Shown in pieces: positions 20,080-31,530 of a DNA stretch of 64,000 bases. The stretch spans positions 94,694,736 to 94,758,735 of the forward strand of contig OY992537.1 of assembly GCA_963921195.1 (NCBI GenBank), written 5' to 3'. The position numbers and the translations under genes are program-made. How positions within the stretch are numbered: position 1 is the first letter of the stretch; each line of letters begins with the position of its first letter. The DNA is from Pegoplata infirma (Eukaryota > Arthropoda > Insecta > Diptera > Anthomyiidae). Below the pieces are notes generated by a model. It saw only the letters and a program-made list of their open reading frames with translations. It did no database searches and was not told where the DNA came from.

Positions 20080-21010
20080 GCTCCTACCGCTCTAACTGCT
20101 CCAATAATGCCCCAAGAGATGTCAAATGTGTGACCGGCCCCAAATATATTTTCAGTCCCAACATTTTCTTAGAATATACCTACCCTCTATCTTTAACTCT
20201 TAAGGTGGTCCCCATACAATTGTTTTTTTATTTTTTTTAAATTAATTTTATGAAATCAGCTCCTACCGCTCCCAGGGTGCGTCTTAGAATATTAATCAAT
20301 AAGACCAACCCCCATTAATTTTAACCACCCAAAATTTTTTTGGAACATACTTATACCGTATCTCCACTCGATAATGGGGCTCCCATACAAAATGCCATTT
20401 TAAAAAATCTGCTCATACAGCTCTAACTGCTCCAAGAGTGCACCTAGAAATGCAAATGTGTGACCGATCCCCAATATTTTTTCAACCCCAACATTTTTTT
20501 AGAATATACCTATCCTCTATCTTTAACCCTTAAGGTGGTCCCAATACAATTTATTTTTATTTTTTATAAATTTGTTTTATGAAATTAGCTCCTACTATCC
20601 CATGGTGCGTCTTAGAGTGGTATCCACTAAGACCGACCCCCATTAATTTTTACCCCCCAACATATTTTTAGAACATACTTATACCGTATCTCCACTCGAT
20701 AATGGGGCTCCCATACACAATGCCATTTTTATAAAATCTGCTCATACAGCTCTAACTGCCCCAAGGGTGCCCCTATAGATGTCGAATATGTGACCGACCC
20801 CCAATATTTTTTTAACCCAAACATTTTCTTAGAATATACCTATCCTGTATATCCAACCCTTAAGGTGGTCCCCTTACACATTTTTTTTTAATGAAATCAG
20901 TTGCTGCCGCTCCATGCTGGCTCCTAGAGGGTGAAATGTGAGATGAACTATCAATTTTTTTCATCGTCAACTTTTTTTTCAACGTACGCACCCCGTATCT
21001 CCTCTAACTA
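20080..21010. repeat. D-repeat tandem array, ~327-bp units with two related halves
   Basis: 'GCTCCTACCGCTCTAACTG' type blocks recur at about 20089, 20411 and 20739. The alternate half ('GCTCCTACCGCTCCCA', 'AGACCGACCCCCATTAATTT') recurs at about 20260 and 20588. The two halves share 'CTCCTACCGCTC' and a GG(T/C)(C/G)CCCAT block, so the unit looks like an older ~165-bp dimer. Single units lie at 15190-15540 and partly at 9437. Confidence 0.8.
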
Positions 21011-21589
21011 AGGGGTCTCCCATAATGCCCATTCTCATATGTTTTTCAGCTTTTTTTTAAGCAACTGGAGTTCTTTCAGAAAAATTTTAATAAGTTAAAA
21101 AACGCGGTGCCTCTGCAAAAGTTTGGTATGGAATATATAAGCTAAAATACTATATTAAAATATCACTCAATAAAATTTGCTGGATCGCAACAAGAAATTT
21201 GTTGAAACTCTGTGTATATATCGAAAATACCCCAAATATGGAGCACTTTTTAAAAAAATATTAAAAATATTTGCAAAACATTTATCTAAAAAAAACTAAT
21301 GCAGTTATGTAGCCAAATACCTGAAGTTGATGGTTCCATTTTAATAAAATTACTTTAAGAACCCTTAATAAGAATTATCAGCACCCCAAATATCTCAATT
21401 TTCAGTTTTAGGCACGGTACGAAAAATTTTGAAAAATTATTTGACTTTGACAGCTCACAGTCGATAGAATAATTTACTCAAAACAAAAGTTTTTGGCAAA
21501 TAGTGATGTAGAATTTAATAACCTTTCACCCAGTACCACACACGAATGTGTAGGATAAAGTTCAGCTTTTGAATTAATCCTCACTTTTG
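21011..21589. other. AT-rich spacer, no gene seen
   Basis: Nothing recognised; no open frame with conserved content. Confidence 0.4.
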
Positions 21590-21810
21590 GTACATTTCAA
21601 CCCTCTGTGCATTCTGTGAATGTCCATCCGTCCGTCTGTCTGTAGATAACACAATGCAGTCCAAAATAAAACAGCTAGACGCCTGAAATTTGGCAGAAAT
21701 ATGTCTCATGTTCATAGGCAGGTTAAGTTCGTGAATGTGCAAAATCGGGACAGGGGGAAAAAAGTTCCCCCTTGAAGAACTAAACCAACCTCTGAAAAAA
21801 TTCACTATTT
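21590..21810 (+). mobile_element. DINE-A fragment, 5' part replaced
   Basis: From GTCCATCCGTCCGTCTGTCTG through 'CAGTCCAAAATAAAACAGCTAGAC' type sequence to 'GAAGAACTAAACCAACCTCTG', ending directly against the next DINE-A. Confidence 0.8.
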
Positions 21811-22357
21811 TTATACCCTCCAACTACAGTATGGGGGTATACTCACTTTGTCATTCCGTGTGTAACGCATCGATATATCGATCGGGGACCCCATAAAGTA
21901 TATATATTATTGATCAGTGATCGATTCTAAGACATTTTAGCGATGTCCGTCCGTCTGTCCGTCCGTCCGTCTGTAGTTAACACGATGCAGTCCAAAATAA
22001 AATAGCTAGACCCTTCAAGTTTGGCAGAAATATGTCTTATGTTCCTAGGCAGGTTAAGTTCGGAAATTGGCCAAATCGGACCAGGGGAAAAAAGGTTCCC
22101 CCTTGAAGAACTAAACCAACCTCTAAAAAAATACACTTTTTTACATGTTTTTTTTTTTTGTATTTTTGTTAATTAAATGAAACATTTGGTATATTTATCG
22201 CGATGGGAAGGTGCTCTCAGCGTCCCCCACTGACCCTATCAACCTCCCCCCCCAAAAAAAAAAGAAACGACCCTGAGAAATTTTTTTTTTTAATTTTTTA
22301 TACATTTTGGAGGGTATAATAGATTCGGCACAGCCGAATTTAACACTCTCACTTGTT
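21811..22357 (+). mobile_element. DINE-A, full-length reference copy (~547 bp)
   Basis: In order: 5' end TATACCCTCC with a short internal complement (TGGGGGTATA); 'GTGTAACGCATCG'; 'CCCCATAAAGTATATATATT'; GTCY microsatellite (about 21945-21975); core; then GGAGGGTATA, complementary to the 5' end; hairpin ATTCGGC-ACA-GCCGAAT at 22323-22339; and terminal CACTTGTTT. This layout (subterminal inverted repeat, GTCY tract, 3' stem-loop) is that described for DINE-1 / Helentron-derived elements. Non-autonomous. Confidence 0.85.
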
Positions 22358-22496
22358 TATGTTTTTTTGTATTTTTGTTAAATAAATGAAACATTTGGTA
22401 TATATATCGCGCTGGAAAGGTGCTCTCAAAGTCCCTCACTGACACCCATTACCCCCCTCCCAAAAAAAACGCCCTGACAATTTTTTTTTAAATTTT
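22358..22496 (+). mobile_element. DINE-A internal fragment between two full copies
   Basis: Repeats the sequence 'AATGAAACATTTGGTATAT' through 'AACGCCCTGA' of a DINE-A core, then joins the next 5' end. The three neighbours form a head-to-tail run. Confidence 0.75.
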
Positions 22497-23017
22497 TATA
22501 CCCTACAACCACACTATGGGGGTATACTCATTTGTCATTCCGTTTGTAACGCATCAAACTATCGGTCGGGGACCTCATAAAGTATATATGTTATTGGTCG
22601 ATGATCGATTCTAAGACATTCTATGAATGTCCGTCCGTTCGTCCGCCTGTAGATAACACAATGTAGTCCAAAATAAAACAGCTAGACTCCTGAAGTTTGG
22701 CATAAATATGTCTCATGTTCATAGTCAGGTTATGTCTCATGTTCATAGTCAGGTTAAGTTCGTGAATGGGCAAAATCGGGCCAGGGGGAATAAAGTTCCC
22801 CCTTGAAGAACTGAACAAACCTCTGAAAAAATACAATTTTTTTACATGTTTTTTAGTATTTTTGTTAAATAAATGAAACATTTGGTATATATATCGCAAT
22901 GGGAAGGTGCTCTCAACGTCCCCCATTGACCCCATCACACCGCCCCCCCCCCTGAGAATTTTATTTTTTTTTTATTTATTTTTACATTTTGGAGGTTTTT
23001 TAACACTTTCACTTGTT
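22497..23017 (+). mobile_element. DINE-A copy lacking the 3' hairpin
   Basis: Starts TATACCCTACAACC and ends CACTTGTTTTT. Between GGAGG and AACACTTTCACTTG the segment that carries the stem-loop in other copies is missing. A 30-bp direct duplication (TATGTCTCATGTTCATAGTC, twice) lies at about 22708-22756. Confidence 0.8.
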
Positions 23018-23789
23018 TTTGCTAATATTAGCAAAAAAGCTTGTAAAAATTTGGTCAATTCAATTTTAAATTTAGAAAAAAATTTGTTCAAATTTTGTTT
23101 AAAATTGCTAATGCGCTAAATGAAGTTTACAAGATATTTTTGCTAACATGCTAATCTCAACTAAAAATTTGCTAAAGGTTAGCTGACTAGCATTAGCAAA
23201 AAAAAATTAGTAAATCTACTAAAGTATTATTTTGAGTGTAGTATTGTAGTTACAAACACCAACACAAAGTTAATATATGCTGTACCACAGAGTTGTGTAG
23301 TGTATAAAAATAAAAAATTGTATTACAAAAATTTGCATTTTAATTGCTTTTTAATGCGAATAGTGTAAAAAGGAAACTAATACATAAATTATATTAATCT
23401 CAAATTTCTCTCCGACATACTATCAAACATCTGTTTATAATTAAAAAAACAAAAAATCAACCAGAAATTATATTTTAAATATTGTTATGTTTAAATAAAA
23501 TCTATTTTTAGCTAATGTGATTAATAAAAAAAAAAAAAAATAAAAAAAACAATAAAAAAACGTTCAATGAGATATAGGCACAAGTCAATTGTTGATATAA
23601 AAATAAATATGTGTATGAAAACATACAGCCGTGGTCAAATTAATAGCACTAATTGTATTTTTTTGACAATTTTTTGATCACCAAAACAAATTTTTTGATC
23701 ACCAAAACAAATTTTATGTTTGTTGTTCATGTTTTGTGTGTGTTTGTTGCTTTATATCTACATAATTATGTTTGGTATAGCCGGGGAGT
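23018..23789. other. AT-rich spacer with DINE-B scrap and a Tc1-like terminus
   Basis: About 23232-23310 is a decayed DINE-B 5' end on the minus strand. At 23627 ACAGCCGTGGTCAAATTAATAG resembles a Bari/Tc1-type TIR, but I found no partner, so only one end is claimed. GCTAAT/AGCTAGC-like words repeat at 23029-23200. Confidence 0.45.
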
Positions 23790-24239
23790 AAAGAAAATTG
23801 GTACAACAATTTCAAACTTTTTCCAAAATTACGGGGTTCCGTTGATTCATTCTAGTAGAGGACACCCAAAAAAGATTCACATGTGTCGGCGTTTTGAAAG
23901 ATCACATAGGAATTTTATTTTAGAGGCGTTTAAAGCTTCCCAGCTTTGGCCTGTTCTTATAGCATATCGGTGTAAAAAACTATGTTTTATTTACATCTGA
24001 GTTGTATGGCATGTTGAGCAACATTGTAAAAAATATTATGACAAACACTTTTGTGGAACAAATTAATCCTCTAACTCCCCCACATAACGGTATTTTTTGG
24101 TTCTATTCTAATAAATCGTAAAAAAACAAGGCGAAAAAGAGGGAGGGTGGGGATAAAATGTTCTACAAAAATGTTGCCCATAAAATTTTACTATATACGT
24201 CAGAGCACATCAAAGCCCAAAAACTAACATAAACACCAA

Positions 24240-25139
24240 ACAAGTTAGAAAATTATAGTCGGTCAAGACCGACCATATAATACCCTACACCAGAGTTTCC
24301 CGGAAAATGGGTCCCAGGTTCAAACATGGACTGATTAGATCTATATTTTGTCAAATCTTTAATAAGTGTAAAAAGCACTCACTAATCAAATTTGAGTGGA
24401 ATAGGCTTCTTTTTGTTGACAATAAATCGCTTCAACTGAATATCGGGCAAAATTTCCACCTGGGACCTAAGTCCAAAAATGGTCCGATGATAATCAGATT
24501 TGATAAGGTTATTAAAGTACGCGTTTAACATACACAAACAGAATTTTAATTAAATATTTTCATGAAATTTGAGAGATTTATTTGAAAATCGGGAAGGTGG
24601 TTTGTATGGGGGCTACAAGAAGAACTGATCCGATTTCTTTAAAATTCGGAATGGTGATTTGTGTGGATAAAACATGATAACCTGCCAAATTTCGAAAAGA
24701 TACCTATTATAAAGCGGCTATTAGAGTCATTTGAGCCAAAACTAAAAAAGAGGACCTTTGTATGGGGGCTAGGTCTAAATATGAACCGATTTTTCCAATT
24801 TCAATAGGCTTCGTCCTTGGGCCAAAAGAGGCTTAAGTTTCAAAGTTCAAGTCAATTGATTAAGAATTGCGACCTGTATCGTGTTTACACCGTTTACATG
24901 GACAGACGGACGGACGGACGGACGGACAGACGGACCGACGGACGGACAGACGGACGGACGGACAGACGGACGGACGGACAAACGGACGGGCGGACGGACA
25001 TCGCTAAATCGACTCAAAAAGTGATTCTAAGTCGATCGGTATACTTAAAAAGGGGTCTAGGGCCAATATTTCGGGTAGTTACAAACATCAGTACAAACTC
25101 ATTATACCCTGTACCCCACAGTGTGGTGTAGGGTATAAA
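24240..25139 (-). mobile_element. DINE-B, full-length copy with long GTCY tract
   Basis: On the plus strand: CAAGTTAGAAAATTATAGTC, the hairpin AGTCGGT-CAAG-ACCGACC near 24256-24273, 'TACCCTACACCAG', core, then about 100 bp of GACG/GACA tetranucleotides (24900-25000), 'TTTCGGGTAGTTACAAACATC' type block and TGTGGTGTAGGGTATAAAA at the 5' end. It contains the uninterrupted target of the 36962-37357 insertion (GGGGGCTACAAGAAGAAC at 24611). Confidence 0.85.
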
Positions 25140-25167
25140 AAGAGTCAAGTTCAAGATTGCGAATTAA

Positions 25168-25843
25168 AACAAGTGAGAGTGTTAAATTCGGCTGTGCCGA
25201 ATCTTGTATACCCTTCAACGTTTAAAAAAAATAAAAAAAATGCAGAGGCGTTTTTTTTTGGGGGGGGCTTGGCGGGGGTCCTTGGGAACACCTTCTCTCC
25301 GGTCAAAAATGTTTACAAATTTAATTACTATGCTTTTTGTACAAAAGATATACAATTTCATCATTATATAAATTATTTGCTAATATCCACGCCCACAAAA
25401 GGGGGCGGTCCAAAAAAGAGTAATTTTCAAATCCCCTGGGTCCAACTCCAAGACTTTTAACTTTTTCAGGCATAAAAATGTTTCATTTGTTTAACAAAAA
25501 TACAAAAAAACCTATAAATAGTTACATTTTTTCATGGGTTGGTTTACTTAGTCAAGGGGGAACTTATTCCCCCCTGGTCCGATTTTGCCCATCTCCAAAC
25601 TTAACCAGTCTATGAACATAAGACATATATGTCCAAATTTCAGGAGTCAAGCACTTTTATTTTGGACTGTATCGTGTCTTCCACAGACGGACGGACGGAC
25701 AGACGGACATCGCTTGAATGTCTTAGAATCGATCACTGATCAATAATATATATACTTTATGGGGTCCTAGACCGATATTTCATTGCGTTACACACGGAAT
25801 GACAAAGTGAGTATACCCCCATGCTATAGTTGGAGGGTATAAA
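25168..25843 (-). mobile_element. DINE-A, full-length minus copy with extra core segment
   Basis: Plus strand begins AACAAGTGAGAGTGTTAAATTCGG with the hairpin and ends GAGTATACCCCCATGC...GGAGGGTATAAAA. Compared with the 21811 copy it carries an additional ~150 bp near 25310-25470 that includes 'CCACGCCCACAAAAGGGGG'. Confidence 0.85.
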
Positions 25844-26466
25844 AATTACAAATAAAATTAACCCTTAATGGGCAACCTTGAATTTTAGTGGTTTTTGGTG
25901 TTTGTGTTAAGTTTTGGGCTTTGGTAAGTTCCAACATATGAGGCATTCCACACCAAATGTCCCGCTACAGAAAAACATGTGTCCCGTAAATTTCTGAATA
26001 GGTTGTTTGGATAGCCCTATATGTAGCTAAGAAAATTGCGTTTTTGGTTTTTCAATTTTTCAAAAACTGGGCTTAGGAGGCGTGGTCAAATATTGGAAAA
26101 ATGGTAAAATTTGTGGCGAGTTGCCTTGATTAAATATTTATCACATTAAAACGGAATGCACCACAATGCCAAAAATTTTCGCTCTTATATAGTTTTGTAT
26201 GGGCTATCGATTAAAATTTTTTTTTTGGAAAATTTTCAGAACCCGTTCTGAAATTTTCCATTTTTTAAAAAAGTCAATTTATCGAAAATCCGGCCACTTT
26301 TTTTTTTCTTTTTTATTTATTTTTTTAAAAGTGTAGATGTTTGTCCATCCACACAAAAAAATCAGAAACACGTTCATCTTTTTTTTCGAGAAAATCGCAT
26401 TTGAACTTTAAATTTCATAACAATTTTGTTATTTGCTTGTATTTCTTTGTTTTAAAGTTGCGAATC

Positions 26467-28133
26467 TATATAAATAAAAATCAATTGTCGTTCGTTGGTA
26501 ACGGCATCAGTTGAGAACGGCTGGACCGATTTGGACAATTTTTTTTTGAAATGTTCGTTATAGTCCAACTTAGTTTTTACGTAATAAAAAATTTACCACG
26601 CCTACTTTTACGCCCATTTTTTTCGATTTATCTAAAATCGGAAAATGGCTGCACCGATTTGGGTATTTTTTTATTTAAATGTTCGTAGTAATCCAATTTA
26701 AATTTTTACTGAAAGAAAAAATGACCACGCCCACTTTTACGCCCACTTCTTCAATTTATCTAAAATCTGATAATGGCTGAACCGATTTAACTAAATTTTT
26801 TTTTAAATGAATTTTTATTATATTCCAACTTTGGTTTCAACGAAAAAAGAAATTTACTACGCCCAATTTGGCTAATTTTTTTTTTTAAATTTCGTCGTAA
26901 TTTAACTAAGGTTTTTACGGATAATAAAATTTCCCCGCCAACTTTTTTCTATGTATCGAAAGAACTATAACAACTAGACCGATTTGGTTTTATTCCGCAG
27001 AAGATTTTTAAGGAAAGACAAATTGTCCACGCCTACTTTTACGCTCAATGTTCCCGATATATATATATTAAATCGTGGAATGTCTGAATCAATTTGTCTA
27101 ATTTTGTTTTTAATGTTCGTCATAGTCCAACTAAGGTTTTTCTGAAAGAACAACTTTCCATTTCTACGCCCACTTTTGAATGGATGGAGTTGGTTAAATT
27201 CAAATAAGGTTTTACCGGTAAGAAATGCTGAAACCCACATACAAAAAATTTGCTATATATGTAGACAAATAAAATATCGAACAATAAAATATTAATAAAA
27301 ATCAAATATAGTTCGTTGGTAATCGCATCACTTGAGAACAGACCGATTTGGATAGTATTTTTTTTTAAATATTCGTTTTGTTTTTTTTAAATGTTCGTCT
27401 TAGGTTTTTTCGGAAAACAAATTAATTACGCCCACTTTTGTGCCTCCATTTTTCGATTATCTAAAATCGGAGAACGCCTGGATCGATTTGACTAATTATC
27501 CAAAAAGAAAAATTGTCCTCGCCCACTTTTTTTTCGATATATCTAAAATTCATTTTAACTCTAATTCCATCTATTAAAAAAAATATTTCCTAATAGATTC
27601 CGCTTAAACTTGGTACAAATTATTTTAAATCCTTGGGTATTGTGAACACATGTACAAGTTTAACTTACCACACAAACTTAAACGCCAACTACTGATGAAC
27701 GGGCCAATTTTTTTTATGTTAAAGTTCTAATTAGGGTTTTAAGGAAATATAAATGAGAAAAGTGTCCCGGAAAAATTAAAAATTCGGGTAAAAATGCGAA
27801 TAAAGGTTTGGTTGAACTTAAGACAATAGCTCACGATAAGAACAAATGATATGCGTAATTTATTTTTGTGTTGTTCGTAATGATGCTAAAGAAGTTTTTA
27901 ATTTGTACAGTTCGCAAAGTCGATGACATGTCATTTTTTTTAAGTTCTTAAAATATAATTTGAAGATGATTTTCTGCCTAATCGGGTCTTTAATACCACG
28001 CCAACAAATTTTTCTAAGCCAAGAAATTAATTTCATTTTTTAAAGGGCTATATACTTGAAGCAAGACGAAATAAGTATAACACTGATCTTATATTTGGGC
28101 CAGCAACGCGGACCGGGCCAGCTAGTGAGTAAT
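26467..28133 (+). mobile_element. Non-autonomous Helitron
   Basis: Starts TCTATATAAATAAAAATCAA after an A, ends GGGCCAGCTAG before a T: the TC...CTAG termini and A/T target expected of Helitrons. The 3' end has a GC-rich stretch (GGGCCAGCAACGCGGACCGG) that could form the terminal hairpin. Internal units of about 127 bp repeat 'CGCCCACTTTTACGCCC' and 'TCTAAAATCGGA'. A second 5'-like module (TTCGTTGGTAATCGCATCACTTGAGAAC) lies near 27315, so two copies may have fused. No Rep/helicase coding. Confidence 0.8.
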
Positions 28134-29047
28134 ATTAATTGCATAAATATTCGTCATACGCTCTGTTGACACAAGAAAATACATGCAAATTACTAAATTG
28201 TTATGAAATTTAAAGTTCATATGCGATTTTCTCGAAAAAAAAGATGAACCTGTTTCTGATTTTTTTTGTGTGGATGGACAAACATCTAAACTTTTAAAAA
28301 AATAAATAAAAAAGAAAAAAAAAGTGGCCGGATTTTTAATAAATTGACTTTTTTAAAAAATGGAAAATTTCCGAACAGGTTCTGAAAGTTTTCCAAAAAA
28401 AAAAAAATTTAATCGATAGCCCATACAAAACTATATAAGACTGTAAATTTTTGAGATTGTGGTGCATTCCGTTTTAATGTGATAAATATTTAATCAAGGC
28501 AACTCGCCACAAATTTGACCATTTTTCCAATATTTGACCACGCCTCCTAAGCCCAGTTTTTGAAAAATTGAAAAACCAAAAACGCAATTTTCTAAGTTCC
28601 ATATAGGGCTATCCATACCACCTATTCAGAAGTTTACGGTACACATGTTTTTTTTTCGCTGGACATTTGGTATGGAATGCCTCATATATAGTAGACTTTT
28701 ATGGCCAACATTTTTGTAGAACATTTTATCACCGCCCTCCCCCACATTCGGGGTTGATTTTGACGATTTATGAGAGGGAGTTAGAAGGTTAATACTTTCC
28801 AGAAAATTATTTGCCATAATATTTGCTAAAAAGTTGCTGAACAAACCCTAAACCTCAAATGTAAAGAAAACATAGTATTATATGCCGATTTGCTGCAAAA
28901 ACATGCCAAAGATTGGAAACTTTAACCGTCTCTAAAATAAAATTCCGATGTGATTATTTTTTTTTTTGTCTCCTCTACTAGAATCAATTCTTGGAACCCC
29001 GTACATTTTTTTAGTGTTGTACTGTGTTACACTCAGAAAAAAAAAAT

Positions 29048-29283
29048 TGGTGGGAGACGTTAGGGGGCACCTTACCCTTGCGATTTTGAACTTCTTCTGA
29101 GATAAGAATGTTGCATTTGCTTAGCAAAAGTTAAAAAAACCCTGTAAAAACTGCGGTTTTTCTTAGGTTTGTTTAGTTCACATCACTGATCAATAATAAA
29201 TATACTTTATGACCGATATTTCGATGCGTTACACACGGAATGACAAAGTGAGTATACCCCAATACTGTCTTTGGAGGGTATAA
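29048..29283 (-). mobile_element. DINE-A, short minus copy without GTCY tract
   Basis: Retains 'GGTGGGAGACGTTAGGGG', then 'TCACTGATCAATAATAAATAT' and the 5' end GAGTATACCCCAATACTG...GGAGGGTATAAAA. The middle, including the microsatellite, is deleted. Confidence 0.75.
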
Positions 29284-30450
29284 AAAAGGGAAACATTTTA
29301 TTTCAATTTAGTTCATACTCATTTGAGGATCCGATTGGGTAAATACCCTATTGGGTTCGGACCCGATAGGTTCAAGACCCATTTGGGTTTCTTAAGAATC
29401 GTCATAGTTTTTGATCGAACATTTTTTTCCGTTTCGCTCTACCTTGCTTTGATGTTCAGATACGTGAAAATGTGGTCTTGAGAATTTTAAAATCTCGATA
29501 ACTTTAAAACTATTACTCCGAGAGGTTTTGGGTATTTGACATTATTGTTCTACGCGTTAAGAGCTACAAAAATGCCTTGGAACTTTTTGTTGTGTTGGCA
29601 ATATTAACCGAGATTTCGGGAGTGCCAACTTTTTTAACCCTTTACGACCACAGGCAAGTATACTTGCCAAAGCGTTTTTGGTGATTATTTTCGTTCAGGT
29701 AAAAGATAGAATAAATGTGCTAAAAGACGAATTGTAGAGCACAAAAAGTATAGTTTTCAGTAAGTCTCTAAATTGATCCGCTTACTCACTGTAAACCCTT
29801 GAAGTTTGTTAAATCATAATCTTATTATTGAGTTGCAGATCTTAAAAATATATAGCGATTTTTTTGTTTCATAACTATTATTAGGTCACAGATTACGACA
29901 ATGAACAAAAACTTAAAATCGCTTCGGCAGAAAATGTATGTTCGTCAAAGGGTTAAATCCAAAGTTAGGACGCATTGGTCCACACATGTGAACAGGATCG
30001 GCGAAACTATGGTGATCCAAAGAACCAAAAATGCACTCCATTTTGCTCTATCTGGCTTAGTTTGCAAAATATCGCCTTTTTAAGTTTTTTGAAAAAAAAA
30101 AAAAAAATCTCGAGTTATAAAAATTTTACTAAAATATTAGGAAAAACTTCCTCAAATCTAAGAAGATGAACTAATTGGTAGAAAATTACGTCCTAAAACT
30201 AACGAAGAGGAATATACCTTAAAAATAAAGATTTTGTTAATATATTTATGGAAAATTTCTTTGGCGGTAAGAATTTCTTCCATGTATTAGGAAAATAATG
30301 GACTATTTAACAGTACACGAACTAAAACTTTTTTTCTAATAGTTAAGAAAATTTACCAATTTTTAGTTAAATTTAACTAAATTTTGAGAAAATTTAAAAA
30401 CTATTTTGAAGAAAATTTTTCTAAAGTATAAGTTAACTCTTTTTTTGAGT
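29284..30450. other. Unassigned sequence, somewhat less AT-biased; no supported gene
   Basis: At 29320-29395 GGGT/ACCC-rich words alternate (GATTGGGTAAATACCCTATTGGGTTCGGACCC). Frames at 29901-30169 have no domain or splice context I can recognise. Confidence 0.4.
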
Positions 30451-30458
30451 GTATAAAA

Positions 30459-30919
30459 TAGAGATGGGCGCTGGTCACGTGATTTGCGTGATTCACGTGA
30501 ATCACGCATGAATCATGCGTGAGTGTGAGTGATTTTCATTTCAATCACGTGATTGTAAGTGAGTGTAAGTTAAAAAAATATGAGTGAGTGATTAGTGAGT
30601 GAGTCATTTATTTTTTGCGTGATTAGATTTTTGGATTTGCCCAATTTTTTTTTTAATTTTTGGTAAAAAATTCTTTTTTTGATTTTTTTTTCTTTTTGGT
30701 AAGAAAATTTTATTGCGTGAGTAGATTTTGCGTGACTCAGGCGTGAGCGTGATTGAATCTAGCGTGAGTCACGCGTGATTGTGAGTAAGTTTTTTATTAC
30801 TCACGTGAATGTGAGTGAGCGTGAGTAAAAAAAAAAATTGCGTGAGTGATTAGTGAGTGATTGGATTATTTTCTGCGTGAGCGTGAGTGAGTCAAAATCC
30901 ACTCACGCGCCCATCTCTA
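30459..30919. mobile_element. hAT-type miniature element with 8-bp duplication GTATAAAA
   Basis: TIR TAGAGATGGGCGC at both ends (30459-30471 and its complement ending 30919). GTATAAAA flanks at 30451-30458 and 30920-30927. 8-bp duplications and TAGAGATGGGC-type ends are typical of hAT elements. The interior is mostly GTGAGTGA, GCGTGA and TCACGTGA words. Relatives are at 42985-43329 and 49418. No transposase. Confidence 0.9.
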
Positions 30920-31021
30920 GTATAAAATAAAAGCTGTCCACCGTTGCGTATGATTGTTATTCAAAATATTACAAAATTAACTATACGCCCCTTATAAAGT
31001 TTTCAAATTATTATAATTATA

Positions 31022-31522
31022 CAGGGCTGCCAGACTTGGGGATTTATCCCCAAAGTTGGGGATTTCATGGGACAAGAAATTTCATTTGGGGATTGGAGAA
31101 TTTTGTGGGGATATCAAAAATTATTTTGGGAATTTTTTGGGGATATTCAAATTTGTATCTATTTAATACCACAAGCTAAATTTAATGTGATCAACCGTTT
31201 TTAACAAAAGTTTTAGTAAAAAACCACTCTTTGTTACGAGATTACAAAACAAATTCAGTAAAACGTGCATTATCGACTGCAAAATGAATTTTGACATTGT
31301 CTAAAATCTTTAATTAACGTGGTTGGGGATTTTTGGGGATTTTTTAATTGCCGATTCTACGAAATAAAAATATAAAATTACCATTCATAATTTTTTTTTT
31401 TAAAAACTGATGAATTTTTTTTTTGTCTGATTGAAAAAAACATATTTTTTATTGTTTGGGGATTTTTGGGGATATTTTGTTACATTTTTGGGGACAACGG
31501 AAAAAAGTACCTGGTAACGCTG
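31022..31522. mobile_element. hAT-type miniature element with 8-bp duplication TAATTATA
   Basis: Ends CAGGGCTGCCAG / CTGGTAACGCTG (an imperfect TIR), flanked exactly by TAATTATA at 31014-31021 and 31523-31530. TTGGGGAT(T) occurs about ten times, clustered in the outer parts of the element, as transposase-binding subterminal repeats often are. No coding. Confidence 0.88.
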
Positions 31523-31530
31523 TAATTATA

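Larger units (their letters stand above)
23790..29035. mobile_element. Very large foldback region, arms interrupted by later insertions
   Basis: Left arm about 23790-24235 plus 25925-26440; right arm about 28190-29035. Pairing blocks include TACGGGGTTCC with GGAACCCCGTA, CATTCTAGTAGAGGA with CCTCTACTAGAAT, ATGAGGCATTCC with GGAATGCCTCAT, and AGGAGGCGTGGTCAAATATT with its complement near 28530. The left arm is split by a segment that holds DINE-B and DINE-A and has its own inverted ends (CAAAGCCCAAAA near 24210; TTTTGGGCTTTG near 25913). The loop holds a Helitron. No coding frame. Confidence 0.7.

Noticed and set aside
23627..23660. Full Bari/Tc1-like element
   Set aside because: Only one terminus is recognisable; no inverted partner or TA pair found.
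29901..30169. Possible small basic protein (MNKNLKSLRQKMYVRQRVK)
   Set aside because: Only 60 codons, no splice or family evidence, overlapping frames equally open.
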